Source of the DNA: Slackia sp. | GTDB lineage: Bacteria > Actinomycetota > Coriobacteriia > Coriobacteriales > Eggerthellaceae | DNA: 34,490 nucleotides | Assembly (NCBI GenBank): GCA_029266945.1 | Contig: JARIED010000023.1 | Span: forward strand, 1-34,490 | Direction of reading: 5' to 3' | Shown: positions 5,652-13,324 of the stretch, one piece after another | Position numbering within the stretch: the first letter of the stretch is position 1 | Layout of the letters: every line of letters begins with the position of its first letter | The notes under the pieces: generated by a model | What the model saw: only the letters and a program-made list of their open reading frames with translations | What the model was told of the DNA's origin: nothing | The model's database searches: none | Position numbers and translations under genes: made by a program

Positions 5652-8225
5652 CTACGCCGCCTGGGGCTGCGCGGCGGGCGTGGCCTTCTTCGCGGAAAAA
5701 TCAGGCATGGGGCGCAGCAGCTGGAACAAGATCGCAGCGAGCACCGCGACGGCCGCCGCGGTCCCTAGCGTGAATCCGCCGCCTGCGAAAAACGTTCCGA
5801 ACTGGTAGATCATGAGCGCCACCGCATAGGCGAACACAGTCATGTAGCCGATGGCGAACCACGTCCATTTCGCCGACTGCATCTGGCGTCGAATGGCGCC
5901 GATCGCGGCGAAGCACGGCGCGCACAGCAAATTGAACGCGCAGAAAGCCATGATGGCGGGAGCGCTTCCCGAGAACATGGCAGCAAAAGCCTGCCACATC
6001 GACGCGTCCGTTTCGCCGGCATCGCCAAGGCTCGTGATGATGCCGACCGTAGACACCACATTCTCCTTGGCCACCAGACCGGTGACCGAAGTCGCAACCG
6101 ACTGCCAATCACCGAATCCGAGCGGCGCGAACAGCGGAGCGAGCAAGCTCGAGAGCATAGCCATGAGGCTATTGCCTATGGCCCCTTCCGCTTCCATATC
6201 GATCAGGCCGAACGAACCGTCCTGGAATCCGAGGTTCAAAAGCGCCCAGATCACGATAGAGGCGAGGAAAATCACCGTTCCGGCCTTCACGAGGAAGCTC
6301 TTCACGCGCTCCCACGTGGCCATGAGTACCGTACGCACGGAAGGCAGATGATACTGCGGAAGTTCCATGATGAACGGCGTTGCCTCGCCCGCGAACATAC
6401 GGGTCTTGCGCAGCATGATGCCCGACACCACGATGGCCGCGACGCCCATAAAGTAGAACAGGGGCGCCACCCACCACACGCCGTCGGTCACCTGGCCCGC
6501 CAGCGCGCCGAACACGAGGGCGATGATGGGCAGCTTGGCTCCGCACGGAATCATGGTGGTGGTCATGATGGTCATGCGGCGGTCGCGTTCGTTCTCGATG
6601 GTCTTGGTCGCCATGACGGCGGGGACGCCGCAGCCGGACGCGATCAGCATGGGGATGAAGCTCTTGCCGGAAAGGCCGAACTTACGGAACACGCGGTCCA
6701 TGATGAAGGCGACACGGGCCATGTAGCCGCAGCCTTCGAGGAATGCGAGCATCAGGAAGAGCACGATCATCTGAGGCACGAAGCCAAGCACGGCGCCGAC
6801 GCCCGCGACGATGCCGTCCAGGATGAGCGACTGGAGCCACGGCGCGCAGCCGATCGACGTCAGCCACGCATCCAGATAAACAGGGATGCCGGGAAGATAG
6901 AAGCCAAAGGAGGCGGGGTCGGGCTCTTCGACGGCCAAGGCGGCCTGGTAGTCGGAAAAGGACAGAGTCTCTTCGCGGACGTCGCCGTCGGTTTCCGCGG
7001 GGAACGAGACCGTCGCGCCGCGCGCGAGCGCTTCCTCGTCGAAGGCGGCCACCACGCCCTGGGCTTCGGCATAGGCGGCATCGCCTTCCGCGTCGGCGGC
7101 TTCGTCGGGCGGTGCGACGGCCAGCGCATCGAGCACCTCCTGCGAACGCGCGGAAGCCACGCCCTGCTCATCGGCGCCGTACAGGCCGGTCACATAGGCC
7201 TCGATGCGCGCCTGGGCGTCTTCGTATTCCGCCGCGGCCTCTTCGTATTGCTGCGTTCCGGTGTAGAGCCATCCGTCGCCGAACACGCCGTCGTTGGCCC
7301 AGTCCGTGGCGATCGTGCCGACGGTCGAGACGGAGATGTAATACACCAGCGTCATCACGAGCACGAAGATAGGCAGGCCGAGCCAACGATTGGTCACGAT
7401 GCGGTCGATCTTCTGCGTCGCGGTCATGCCCTTGCGGGATTTCCTGACCGCAAGGTCGGTCAGATGCGCGATCGCATTGTAGCGCTCGGCGGTCACGATG
7501 CTTTCGGCGTCGTCGTCGAAGCGCTCCTCGATGTCAGCGCGCACGGCGGCGGCTTTGTCCAGGACGGCGGAATCGGGATTCAGGACGTCGATGGCGCGCT
7601 GCTCACCTTCCAGGAGCTTGACTGCATACCAGCGGCGAAGATGGGCGGGCGCCGCGTCCTCGATCGACGACGCGATACTATCGACGGCCTCTTCGATCGC
7701 CGCATCGAAACGCATGCGCGGCGCGGCGGGCGCGCCTTCGCGCGCGGCGGCCAGCGCGACGTCCATCAGCTCGGTCACGCCAGAACCTTTCAGCGCACTA
7801 ATTTCGACCACGGGGCAGCCGAGCTGCTCGGACACGCTGGCCGCATCGATTTCGTCGCCGTTCTTCTTGACCAGGTCCGTCATATTGAGCGCCACAACCA
7901 CAGGAATACCCAGTTCGAGAAGCTGGCTGGTCAGATACAGATTGCGTTCGAGGTTCGTCGAGTCCACCACGTCGATCACCGCATCGGGGCGCTCGCCGAT
8001 CAGGTATTCGCGACTGACCACCTCCTCGGGAGAATACGGGGAAAGCGAGTAGATGCCTGGAAGGTCCGTGATAGTCACGTCTTTATCGCGCCCATATGCG
8101 CCCTGCTTTTTCTCCACCGTGACGCCGGGCCAGTTTCCGACATACTGCGAAGAGCCCGTCAGGGTGTTGAACAGCGTCGTCTTGCCGCTGTTCGGGTTAC
8201 CGGCAAGCGCAATTCCAATCGCCAT
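5652..8225 (-). CDS. feoB: Ferrous iron transporter FeoB
   Basis: An 857-residue membrane GTPase that imports Fe2+. The N-terminal G domain shows G1 GNPNSGKTT (residues 9-17), the switch region GNWPGVTVEKK, G3 DLPGIYS (54-60), G4 NMTD (114-117) and G5 SALKG (143-147). A GDI-like helical region and KMT-type linker (RKSRKGMTATQKIDRIVTNRWLG) precede the first membrane helix at about 283-302. Two Gate-type membrane regions follow, with the typical GCGVPAVMATKTIENERDRR and a second FCAFNLLCAPCFAAIGAIRRQ. Between the first and second helices, residues about 322-441 form a long acidic external insertion, which makes the protein longer than the 773-residue E. coli form. Start ATG 8225 follows AAAGGA. 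A small hairpin with a T-run lies between feoA and feoB. Confidence 0.97.
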   Translation of the reverse strand: MAIGIALAGNPNSGKTTLFNTLTGSSQYVGNWPGVTVEKKQGAYGRDKDVTITDLPGIYSLSPYSPEEVVSREYLIGERPDAVIDVVDSTNLERNLYLTSQLLELGIPVVVALNMTDLVKKNGDEIDAASVSEQLGCPVVEISALKGSGVTELMDVALAAAREGAPAAPRMRFDAAIEEAVDSIASSIEDAAPAHLRRWYAVKLLEGEQRAIDVLNPDSAVLDKAAAVRADIEERFDDDAESIVTAERYNAIAHLTDLAVRKSRKGMTATQKIDRIVTNRWLGLPIFVLVMTLVYYISVSTVGTIATDWANDGVFGDGWLYTGTQQYEEAAAEYEDAQARIEAYVTGLYGADEQGVASARSQEVLDALAVAPPDEAADAEGDAAYAEAQGVVAAFDEEALARGATVSFPAETDGDVREETLSFSDYQAALAVEEPDPASFGFYLPGIPVYLDAWLTSIGCAPWLQSLILDGIVAGVGAVLGFVPQMIVLFLMLAFLEGCGYMARVAFIMDRVFRKFGLSGKSFIPMLIASGCGVPAVMATKTIENERDRRMTIMTTTMIPCGAKLPIIALVFGALAGQVTDGVWWVAPLFYFMGVAAIVVSGIMLRKTRMFAGEATPFIMELPQYHLPSVRTVLMATWERVKSFLVKAGTVIFLASIVIWALLNLGFQDGSFGLIDMEAEGAIGNSLMAMLSSLLAPLFAPLGFGDWQSVATSVTGLVAKENVVSTVGIITSLGDAGETDASMWQAFAAMFSGSAPAIMAFCAFNLLCAPCFAAIGAIRRQMQSAKWTWFAIGYMTVFAYAVALMIYQFGTFFAGGGFTLGTAAAVAVLAAILFQLLRPMPDFSAKKATPAAQPQAA

Positions 8226-8267
8226 GTTCGTCCTTTCTTAAAAGTTTTCATCGGTTAACATAGTGAC

Positions 8268-8290
8268 AAAAAAAGAGCCGCTCTCGCGGC
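8268..8290 (-). terminator. Short hairpin with T-run between feoA and feoB
   Basis: Reverse strand GCCGC GAGA GCGGC is followed by TCTTTTTTT, just before the feoB ribosome site. The stem is only 5 bp, so partial termination is more likely than a full stop. It could lower feoB expression relative to feoA. Confidence 0.55.
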
Positions 8291-8314
8291 CCGGCCGTTT
8301 TCTGCGGCCCGCCC

Positions 8315-8560
8315 TTATGAAACGGCCTCGACCAGCACGTTCTCGGCTTCGCTCTTACGAAGCGAAAGCTCGTAGCCGCGCACGGTGACTTCGATGGGGT
8401 CGCCCAAAGGCGCAACCTTCCTCACGAAGACATCGACCCCTTTGGTGATGCCCATATCCATGATGTGGCGCTTGAGGGCGCCCTCCCCCGTCAGCTTGAC
8501 CACACGGGCGCTCGAACCGATTCCAACGTCGCGCAGCGTCATCGCCTGCTCTTGATGCAT
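8315..8560 (-). CDS. feoA: FeoA, SH3-like accessory protein of ferrous iron uptake
   Basis: An 81-residue protein (start ATG 8560 after AAGGGA). It is one complete FeoA domain: MTLRDVGIGSSARVVKLTGEGALKRHIMDMGITKGVDVFVRKVAPLGDPIEVTVRGYELSLRKSEAENV spans residues 7-75 and is standard in length and motif order. FeoA is a small cytoplasmic SH3-like protein thought to bind FeoB and tune its GTPase or transport activity. It is followed by feoB after 89 bases and preceded by a second FeoA-domain gene, so the cluster encodes two FeoA proteins. Confidence 0.93.
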   Translation of the reverse strand: MHQEQAMTLRDVGIGSSARVVKLTGEGALKRHIMDMGITKGVDVFVRKVAPLGDPIEVTVRGYELSLRKSEAENVLVEAVS

Positions 8561-8585
8561 GAACGTTCCCTTCTCTTATTCGAAA

Positions 8586-8604
8586 GACGCCGTCTTACGG
8601 CGCC
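8586..8604 (-). terminator. Weak hairpin between the two feoA-type genes
   Basis: Reverse strand GGCGCCGT AAG ACGGCGTC is followed only by TTTCG. The stem is 8 bp with one G-U pair. It may attenuate or protect mRNA ends; evidence as a terminator is weak. Confidence 0.3.
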
Positions 8605-8708
8605 GTATTCCCCGATCGACGATGCGCTGCACACGGTTCATGCAAAGAATGCATCGGCGCAAGCCGCACGTTCGCGCAACCCAGCCTCTCGAAACGTCGC
8701 CGCAAGCG

Positions 8709-9086
8709 TCAGATGCCCACCGAAACCTTCATAGCCGCCTGGCGGTCGAGCGCCACCTGGGAGCCTTTAACCTCCACGATGAGGTTTCCCGCCGCCTCGC
8801 ATACCACCTTCACGTGAGCGCCCTCGACGAAACCGAGGTTCTCGAGATGATGGCAGGACTCCTTCGATCCGCGCACCGACAGCACCACCGCCTCGACGCC
8901 CGCGCCGGCAAACGCGAGCGGCATCGAAGGACGAGGCGGGCACGCGCCACGACGGACACGATCCGCCTCGCCGACGGCCTTGCGGACGTGCGTCGATGGC
9001 GTCGCGCGCTCCTTCGCACACGACAACTCGGACGCCTTGCCCGAACCGAACAATCCCCTCGCACGCAACGAAGCAGCAATCGCCAT
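8709..9086 (-). CDS. Second FeoA-domain protein with basic N-terminal extension
   Basis: A 125-residue protein from ATG 9086, nine bases after AAGGA. Residues about 53-125 are a FeoA/SH3-like domain (PSMPLAFAGAGVEAVVLSVRG, then CHHLENLGFVEGAHVKVVCEA and GNLIVEVKGSQVALDRQAAMKV). This form, with an HLENLGF segment, is typical of the second FeoA in Gram-positive feo operons. The first 50 residues are Ala-, Arg- and Ser-rich with two Cys and look like a linker rather than a domain. It is the first gene of the feo unit. Two FeoA proteins next to one FeoB suggest a hetero-complex or separate regulatory roles, which is inference. Confidence 0.85.
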   Translation of the reverse strand: MAIAASLRARGLFGSGKASELSCAKERATPSTHVRKAVGEADRVRRGACPPRPSMPLAFAGAGVEAVVLSVRGSKESCHHLENLGFVEGAHVKVVCEAAGNLIVEVKGSQVALDRQAAMKVSVGI

Positions 9087-9203
9087 ATCATGCCGTCCTT
9101 AAAGTAAGCTTTGGATAACTCGTAGAGAACATTACCATGCTTTCGGCAAAAAAGAAACCCGAAGGAAACCTTTTAAGAAACAAGATCCGGCAAAAACGGC
9201 GCA

Positions 9204-9611
9204 TTATTGAGCGCACAAGACAACGCTCGATCCGCGAGAAACGCGTATCTCGAACACAGCCGGCTCTTCTGAAGCCGCAGACGCCGGCGTCGGGGCGTTT
9301 CCTCGGGCGACCACGGTGACCATGGGAACGGGCATGAAGGCCGTCTGCCCGCCCTCGCCGCACGAACATGAAGCGCACGGCGATAGCGCATCCCCCGCGG
9401 CCGCTGCAGACGCAAGCTCAAGGCGGCCTTCGTCCGCGTCGTCGATATCGCAATCATCCTCAAGCGCCTCCCCGAAGCGAGAGACGCCCCGAAGAGCGTC
9501 GACCGCATCGTCCTTTCCCGCTAAAGAAGGACGGGAGAAGTCGTGCAAGCATCCGTAGCATACGGCCATATCGTCGAAGCAGCGCGCGCCGCATACGGGA
9601 CATGTTTTCAT
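9204..9611 (-). CDS. Zinc-ribbon protein at the end of the Tad operon
   Basis: A 135-residue protein. ATG 9611 lies inside the ATGA overlap with the DUF192 stop codon, so it is coupled to the upstream gene; the frame open further upstream is not used. Residues 1-22 form a zinc ribbon (MKTCPVCGARCFDDMAVCYGC, two CxxC pairs). The rest is acidic and low in order, with a late Cys group (CASCSCGEG) and a beta-rich end (AVFEIRVSRGSSVVL) that hints at the start of an FHA-like strand. No transmembrane helix is seen, so it is probably cytoplasmic. I do not recognise a named family. Its position suggests a pilus-linked adaptor or regulatory protein, which is inference. Confidence 0.65.
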   Translation of the reverse strand: MKTCPVCGARCFDDMAVCYGCLHDFSRPSLAGKDDAVDALRGVSRFGEALEDDCDIDDADEGRLELASAAAAGDALSPCASCSCGEGGQTAFMPVPMVTVVARGNAPTPASAASEEPAVFEIRVSRGSSVVLCAQ

Positions 9612-9955
9612 GAGACATTCCTTTCTCTGGATAGAATCGATTCGCGCGAATATCGCGGCGGCTCGGCGAAAACGAAGTCGCCCGGCTCGAACCAGGAATC
9701 CTCGCACGAGCGACGCTCGAGCGTCATGCGCGCACGCGCGCAACGAAGTCGGCGGGCGGGGGCGACGTTTCTCGATGCCGCGACGACCATGCCGCTCGCA
9801 TCGACGAACGCGACATCGATGGGACATTTCATCCCGAACGTGTGGATATCGCGACACGGGACGAGCACTGCATAGGCGCCGCACGGCCGCGATGTCGGAC
9901 CCTTCAGTCCTCGCAGCCGCTCCCCTAGCCTCGTCAGCACGGCGAACCTCGTCAT
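9608..9955 (-). CDS. DUF192 family protein in the Tad operon
   Basis: A 115-residue protein whose ATG overlaps the preceding tadE stop (ATGA, four bases) and whose TGA overlaps the next ATG in the same way. The DUF192 signature is seen as HTFGMKCPIDVAFVDASGMVV (residues about 38-58) followed by the conserved Pro-Ala region and a late WFEPGDFVFAEP. Usual DUF192 proteins of about 120-170 residues often carry a signal peptide; this one does not. The family is small and beta-rich with no proven biochemical role. Its tight coupling to pilus genes suggests a part in pilus biogenesis. Confidence 0.78.
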   Translation of the reverse strand: MTRFAVLTRLGERLRGLKGPTSRPCGAYAVLVPCRDIHTFGMKCPIDVAFVDASGMVVAASRNVAPARRLRCARARMTLERRSCEDSWFEPGDFVFAEPPRYSRESILSRERNVS

Positions 9956-10365
9956 ATCACCACCCCTTTCCTATACGGACTCACCGTGAATTCCACCTCG
10001 TGTCTCAACGCGAACGCTTCGACCCCGAATACGCTCACGCCCTCGAGAAACGGCGGCGAGAAATTCGCGGACGCCGTGTAGCGAATATGCCCCACTCCCG
10101 TCTTTTCGCACGTCACCTCGACCGATTCGTGCTCCATGCCCAAGCGCTCCTCGATGCGGACGCGAACTTCCGAGGCCGCCTGCGGCTCCCATCCGTCATC
10201 GGCCTGCATGCGGATAGCATCGCGCGCCGCGATATCGAACGCGACGCAATCTCCCACAAAAATGAGAGCGTTGACCAGGATGAACGCAACCGCTGCGACG
10301 ACGGGCATCGCCACGGCGAATTCCACGGCCATCTGCCCGCGCGCATCGGAGCCGCAACGCCTCAC
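9952..10365 (-). CDS. TadE-like minor pseudopilin
   Basis: A 137-residue protein. I place the start at GTG 10365, which forms a GTGA overlap with the preceding stop. The first residues are MRRCGSDARGQMAVEFAVAMPVV. The G10/Q11 junction followed by Glu at +5 (GQMAVEF) and a hydrophobic helix is the TadE pseudopilin pattern recognised by a prepilin peptidase. The remaining residues 35-137 form a soluble alpha/beta-type domain. TadE proteins are minor pilins that prime or stabilise Flp pili at the membrane. It overlaps the DUF192 gene by four bases. Confidence 0.8.
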   Translation of the reverse strand: MRRCGSDARGQMAVEFAVAMPVVAAVAFILVNALIFVGDCVAFDIAARDAIRMQADDGWEPQAASEVRVRIEERLGMEHESVEVTCEKTGVGHIRYTASANFSPPFLEGVSVFGVEAFALRHEVEFTVSPYRKGVVI

Positions 10366-12230
10366 GACCCGCCTTTGACCGCCGCGATCGCCGTCGCGAC
10401 AGGGCCGTCGCCCAAGGACGCGACGTGCTCGGTGTTGACCACGAAAGGCTTGGCGGCCTCGGTATTCGCGGGCTCGATGCCCGCCGCTTCCAGCACGCCC
10501 ATCAACGCCTCCGCCGCCCACGAGCCCAAACCCGTCGAGCCGATGAGCGGCAACGAATCCAGAAGCTCTTCTACCCCCGAACACAGCCCCTCCGTTCCCG
10601 TCGAATACGCTTTCACCATCGACGCCCACAACGACAACACCGCGGGGCCGGCGTCGGAAAGCGGCGGCCCTATCCGATCGACCACGCCGTCGAGCAAAGA
10701 AGACAACACGTCCTCTTCGGCGTCTTCGCCCAGCACGCTGGCAGAGATCGCCGCGAACGACCCCTCGTCGGAGGCTGCAGGCACGAAAGGCGTCGCAGAG
10801 CCGCCGTCGACGCCGATCGACAAGACGGCCAAGGCCCCGTATCGACCCGGAGGATAGGCTTCGATCCTGCAATCGCCCAGCTCTCCGAGCGCTTCGCTTA
10901 TTCGGTCGAACACCCCGTCCACCGCGTCTTTCGCCGCCGATTCGGCAGGAATGGCGCGCTCCAGCGCCGCAACGTAATCGCGCGCCGCCTCGGCCACCTT
11001 TCGGTAGTGATATTCGAAGCCGTTCTCGATCAACGACGATGCGGCGGCCACCTTCCCAAGAGAAACGGCATCGAACCCGCATGTCGGACAGACCCCGTAC
11101 GCCCCGGCATCCTGCTGGGCGAGGGACCCGCGCGCCTCGACGCCCGCCGCGGCCCCGGGACACCCGTCCCACGCATGCAGGCATCCGCCCGCAACGGGAT
11201 AGACGGCATCGGTATAGAGCTCGGTCTTCTTCATCTCCGCGGTGTTTTTCGGCAAGAGCGGGAAACTGATATCGGGAACCGACACCCCGTCATCGACCGC
11301 CCTCCCCTCCTTCATCTTTTCAGCAGCGAACTCGTAGAATTTCTTGCGAAGTGCGCTGCGCGCCTGCTCTTCGACGCCCTCGCCCGAGGGCGCCTCCGTA
11401 GCGGCCCGATGCGGGTAATACGCTTGAGCGCGGTCGAGCGCCACCTTGAACGACCACGAGTTCGCGCTGTGGTACAGCGGATTTTTCGACGACGACAGCC
11501 CGGCGACCGTGTCGGCCCGCTCGTACATGCAGTACCCGGGCGCGTTGCCGCAATCGTGCGCGAAACCCCTTTCAAGCGCCTCTTGGGCTTCGTCTTGCGC
11601 TTGCTCGGCCTCCTGTGCCGCATCGGCGATATCGTCGCTCGCGTCCAAAGCTTCGTCGGCCGCCGCGCCGGCGGACGAATCGCCCAGCTCCAAAGGCTCT
11701 CCCTCGCGCGGCACCAGCTCGATGGCCCCGACCGCCTTTCCTCCGAGCGCGGCGGCGTTTTCCTGCATGACGGCCTGAGCCTGCACCTGGGCCGCCGCAG
11801 GCAGCGCGTCCTGCGCGGAAGAAAGCAGCTCCTTCGCCGTGCGTGCCATCTCATCGCGCTTGTCGAGGATCTTCTTCCCTGTTTCCATCAGCGCCTTCCC
11901 CGCCGCCTGCCCCGATGGCACGCAGCAGCACGCCGTTCCTACGCCGACAAGCGCGAGCCCGGTCAGCGACATGCTCAAAAGCGCCGAATCGGCCACGCGG
12001 ACCGCTATGACGAATTCGGCCACCTCGTTTTGAGCCGCAAGCGCAGCGGCATCGGCCGTCGCCTGCACGCCCGTCGCACGCGACTGGCTACGAACCGTCC
12101 AGACGCAGGCGAATGCGAGGGCGCAGGCCGTCAGAAGCGCGACGGCCGTGCCGAACGTCGTGAACCCGTCGCGGCCCATGAACCGATCCGTCGCGCAACG
12201 GCGCTTCTTCTCATCCGCACCGACGCTCAT
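10362..12230 (-). CDS. Large TadG-like secreted or membrane-anchored pilus protein
   Basis: A 622-residue protein. ATG 12230 has GGAAGGGGGG six bases upstream; a GTG 24 bases earlier overlaps the tadE stop but lacks a ribosome site. Residues 22-70 match the TadG-like N-terminal segment: one hydrophobic helix (FGTAVALLTACALAFACVW) then RATGVQATADAAALAAQNEV. A second hydrophobic stretch follows at about 80-105. Residues about 115-210 are Ala-, Glu- and Gln-rich and look like coiled coil. The C-terminal 400 residues are probably extracytoplasmic and contain several Cys, including CMYE, CLHAWDGCPG and CPTCGFD. It lacks Glu at +5, so it is not a processed pilin. It is much longer than typical actinobacterial TadG-like proteins and is a candidate pilus-tip or anchoring protein. 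Confidence 0.75.
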   Translation of the reverse strand: MSVGADEKKRRCATDRFMGRDGFTTFGTAVALLTACALAFACVWTVRSQSRATGVQATADAAALAAQNEVAEFVIAVRVADSALLSMSLTGLALVGVGTACCCVPSGQAAGKALMETGKKILDKRDEMARTAKELLSSAQDALPAAAQVQAQAVMQENAAALGGKAVGAIELVPREGEPLELGDSSAGAAADEALDASDDIADAAQEAEQAQDEAQEALERGFAHDCGNAPGYCMYERADTVAGLSSSKNPLYHSANSWSFKVALDRAQAYYPHRAATEAPSGEGVEEQARSALRKKFYEFAAEKMKEGRAVDDGVSVPDISFPLLPKNTAEMKKTELYTDAVYPVAGGCLHAWDGCPGAAAGVEARGSLAQQDAGAYGVCPTCGFDAVSLGKVAAASSLIENGFEYHYRKVAEAARDYVAALERAIPAESAAKDAVDGVFDRISEALGELGDCRIEAYPPGRYGALAVLSIGVDGGSATPFVPAASDEGSFAAISASVLGEDAEEDVLSSLLDGVVDRIGPPLSDAGPAVLSLWASMVKAYSTGTEGLCSGVEELLDSLPLIGSTGLGSWAAEALMGVLEAAGIEPANTEAAKPFVVNTEHVASLGDGPVATAIAAVKGGS

Positions 12231-12250
12231 GACGCGCCCCCCTTCCGCGA

Positions 12251-12805
12251 TCACACCTTTTCATCCCAACGTTCTATCCATGCCTCGGGATCGCAGCCGC
12301 GCTCCGAACCCGTCAACCATTCGTCCCTCACCACGGCGACGCATAACACCCCCTGCCGGTACAAACCCCGTCCATCGAGCATTCCCGCAAACCCCATAGC
12401 GGCGCCGACCAGGGGAAGCGGCTTCAGCGAATGCTCGATCGAAACCGTCGTCGCATCGTCGGCCTGCGATCCCGAGAATTCGATCAGCCACTCCCCCGCA
12501 TGAAACGTCTCGACGCCTGGGACGGCTTCGAGACGCCGTTCGATATACGCCTTCACCTCGACATCGCTTTGCGACGATCGCGTTTCGAGCAGACGGCACC
12601 CCTCCGAAGCGGCAGATTCCATGACCGCCCGGTCATACAGCACGATTCCCGGCTGCAAGAGCAGAAGAAATCCCAAGAGCAGAACAGGGGCCAAGAAAGC
12701 CGCTTCGACGCTCGCCTGGCCCGACCAGGCCGCCCTCCGCGCAATGGGCGCTCGAGGCGCACGACATGCAAGACCGCGCGCCGCTTCCTCGTCAGAACAG
12801 AACAA
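12251..12805 (-). CDS. TadE-like minor pseudopilin
   Basis: A 184-residue protein. The start is most likely TTG 12805, nine bases after AGGGGG, overlapping the end of the upstream pilin-like gene by 14 bases. The N-terminus contains GQASVEAAFLAPVLLLGFL, with a Gly-Gln junction at residues 29/30, Glu at +5 and a hydrophobic helix, the usual pseudopilin design. The rest forms a soluble domain of about 120 residues. It lies between the pilin genes and the TadG-like gene, the standard place of tadE/tadF in Tad loci. A TTG start would keep its amount low relative to the pilin, a sensible ratio for a minor subunit (inference). Confidence 0.8.
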   Translation of the reverse strand: MFCSDEEAARGLACRAPRAPIARRAAWSGQASVEAAFLAPVLLLGFLLLLQPGIVLYDRAVMESAASEGCRLLETRSSQSDVEVKAYIERRLEAVPGVETFHAGEWLIEFSGSQADDATTVSIEHSLKPLPLVGAAMGFAGMLDGRGLYRQGVLCVAVVRDEWLTGSERGCDPEAWIERWDEKV

Positions 12806-13019
12806 GGTCCGCCACCCCCTTCAAAAGCCGATGCGTCAGCGAATCCGTCACGTCGGAGGCGAAGCCGCCCTCCGCGAGAAATCGCCAAAGGACGCCGAGA
12901 CCGAGGGCGATAGCAATAAACGCCGCGGTGACCAGCGCATATTCGACCGTTCCCTGACCATGGCCGGAAAGGTTGCGCGTGCCGGCCTTACAATCCGTTG
13001 ATTCCATCCGCGATCGCAT
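12792..13019 (-). CDS. Second Flp-type pilin-like protein
   Basis: A 75-residue protein from ATG 13019, behind GAGGAG that itself lies within the end of the flp gene; a second ATG is four codons downstream. Residues 21-45 (GQGTVEYALVTAAFIAIALGLGVLW) contain the G/QGTVEY prepilin cleavage site with Glu at +5 and a hydrophobic helix. The mature form would be about 54 residues, the right size for a Flp pilin. It shares the GQGT-EYA core with the gene before it but differs afterwards. It may be a second major pilin or a minor one. Confidence 0.8.
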   Translation of the reverse strand: MRSRMESTDCKAGTRNLSGHGQGTVEYALVTAAFIAIALGLGVLWRFLAEGGFASDVTDSLTHRLLKGVADLVLF

Positions 13020-13290
13020 TCCACAGCTCCTCGATCTTGGGGCGGAACAGCGTGATCGCCACGATCGCGATCACTACGAGAACGCCGACCAGGATGGCGT
13101 ACTCGGTCGTGCCCTGCCCGCTTCGGCAAGCCGCCTTCGCATGCATGCTCGCCATCGACGAGCGGGCCGCGCAGCCGATGCGTTCGCCCGCATCCTGCAC
13201 GCGGCGCAACAGACCCAACGGCTCAGTATCCTTCGCCCGCGCAGCGCATCCGGACGAATCGACCATCTTCCCGTCGTGTTTCCAAACCAT
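12988..13290 (-). CDS. flp: Flp-type (type IVb) major pilin precursor
   Basis: A 100-residue protein from ATG 13290 after AAAGGGG. Residues 58-83 (GQGTTEYAILVGVLVVIAIVAITLF) show the prepilin peptidase site G/QGTTEY with Glu at +5 and a hydrophobic assembly helix, followed by a short tail ending EELWNAIADGINGL. The mature pilin would be about 42 residues, typical of Flp. The leader is unusually long, 58 residues with three Cys, where about 20 is common, so an inner ATG (for example in SSMASMHAKA) could be the true start. No prepilin peptidase gene is in the window. Confidence 0.85.
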   Translation of the reverse strand: MVWKHDGKMVDSSGCAARAKDTEPLGLLRRVQDAGERIGCAARSSMASMHAKAACRSGQGTTEYAILVGVLVVIAIVAITLFRPKIEELWNAIADGINGL

Positions 13291-13324
13291 GGCAAACCCC
13301 TTTCTCTTCCAATACAGAACCGTC

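Noticed and set aside
6348..8258. Plus-strand open frame of 636 codons opposite feoB
   Set aside because: Antisense shadow of a clear FeoB gene, with His- and Arg-rich low-quality sequence.
9087..9160. Possible DtxR/MntR operator before the feo cluster
   Set aside because: The stretch is the right place, but I could not find a convincing TTAGGTTAGG-type palindrome; only TAA and TTA ends match over 19 bases.
10425..12503. Plus-strand open frame of 692 codons opposite the TadG-like and TadE genes
   Set aside because: Antisense shadow. The minus strand shows start-stop overlaps with neighbours and pseudopilin motifs, which the plus strand does not.
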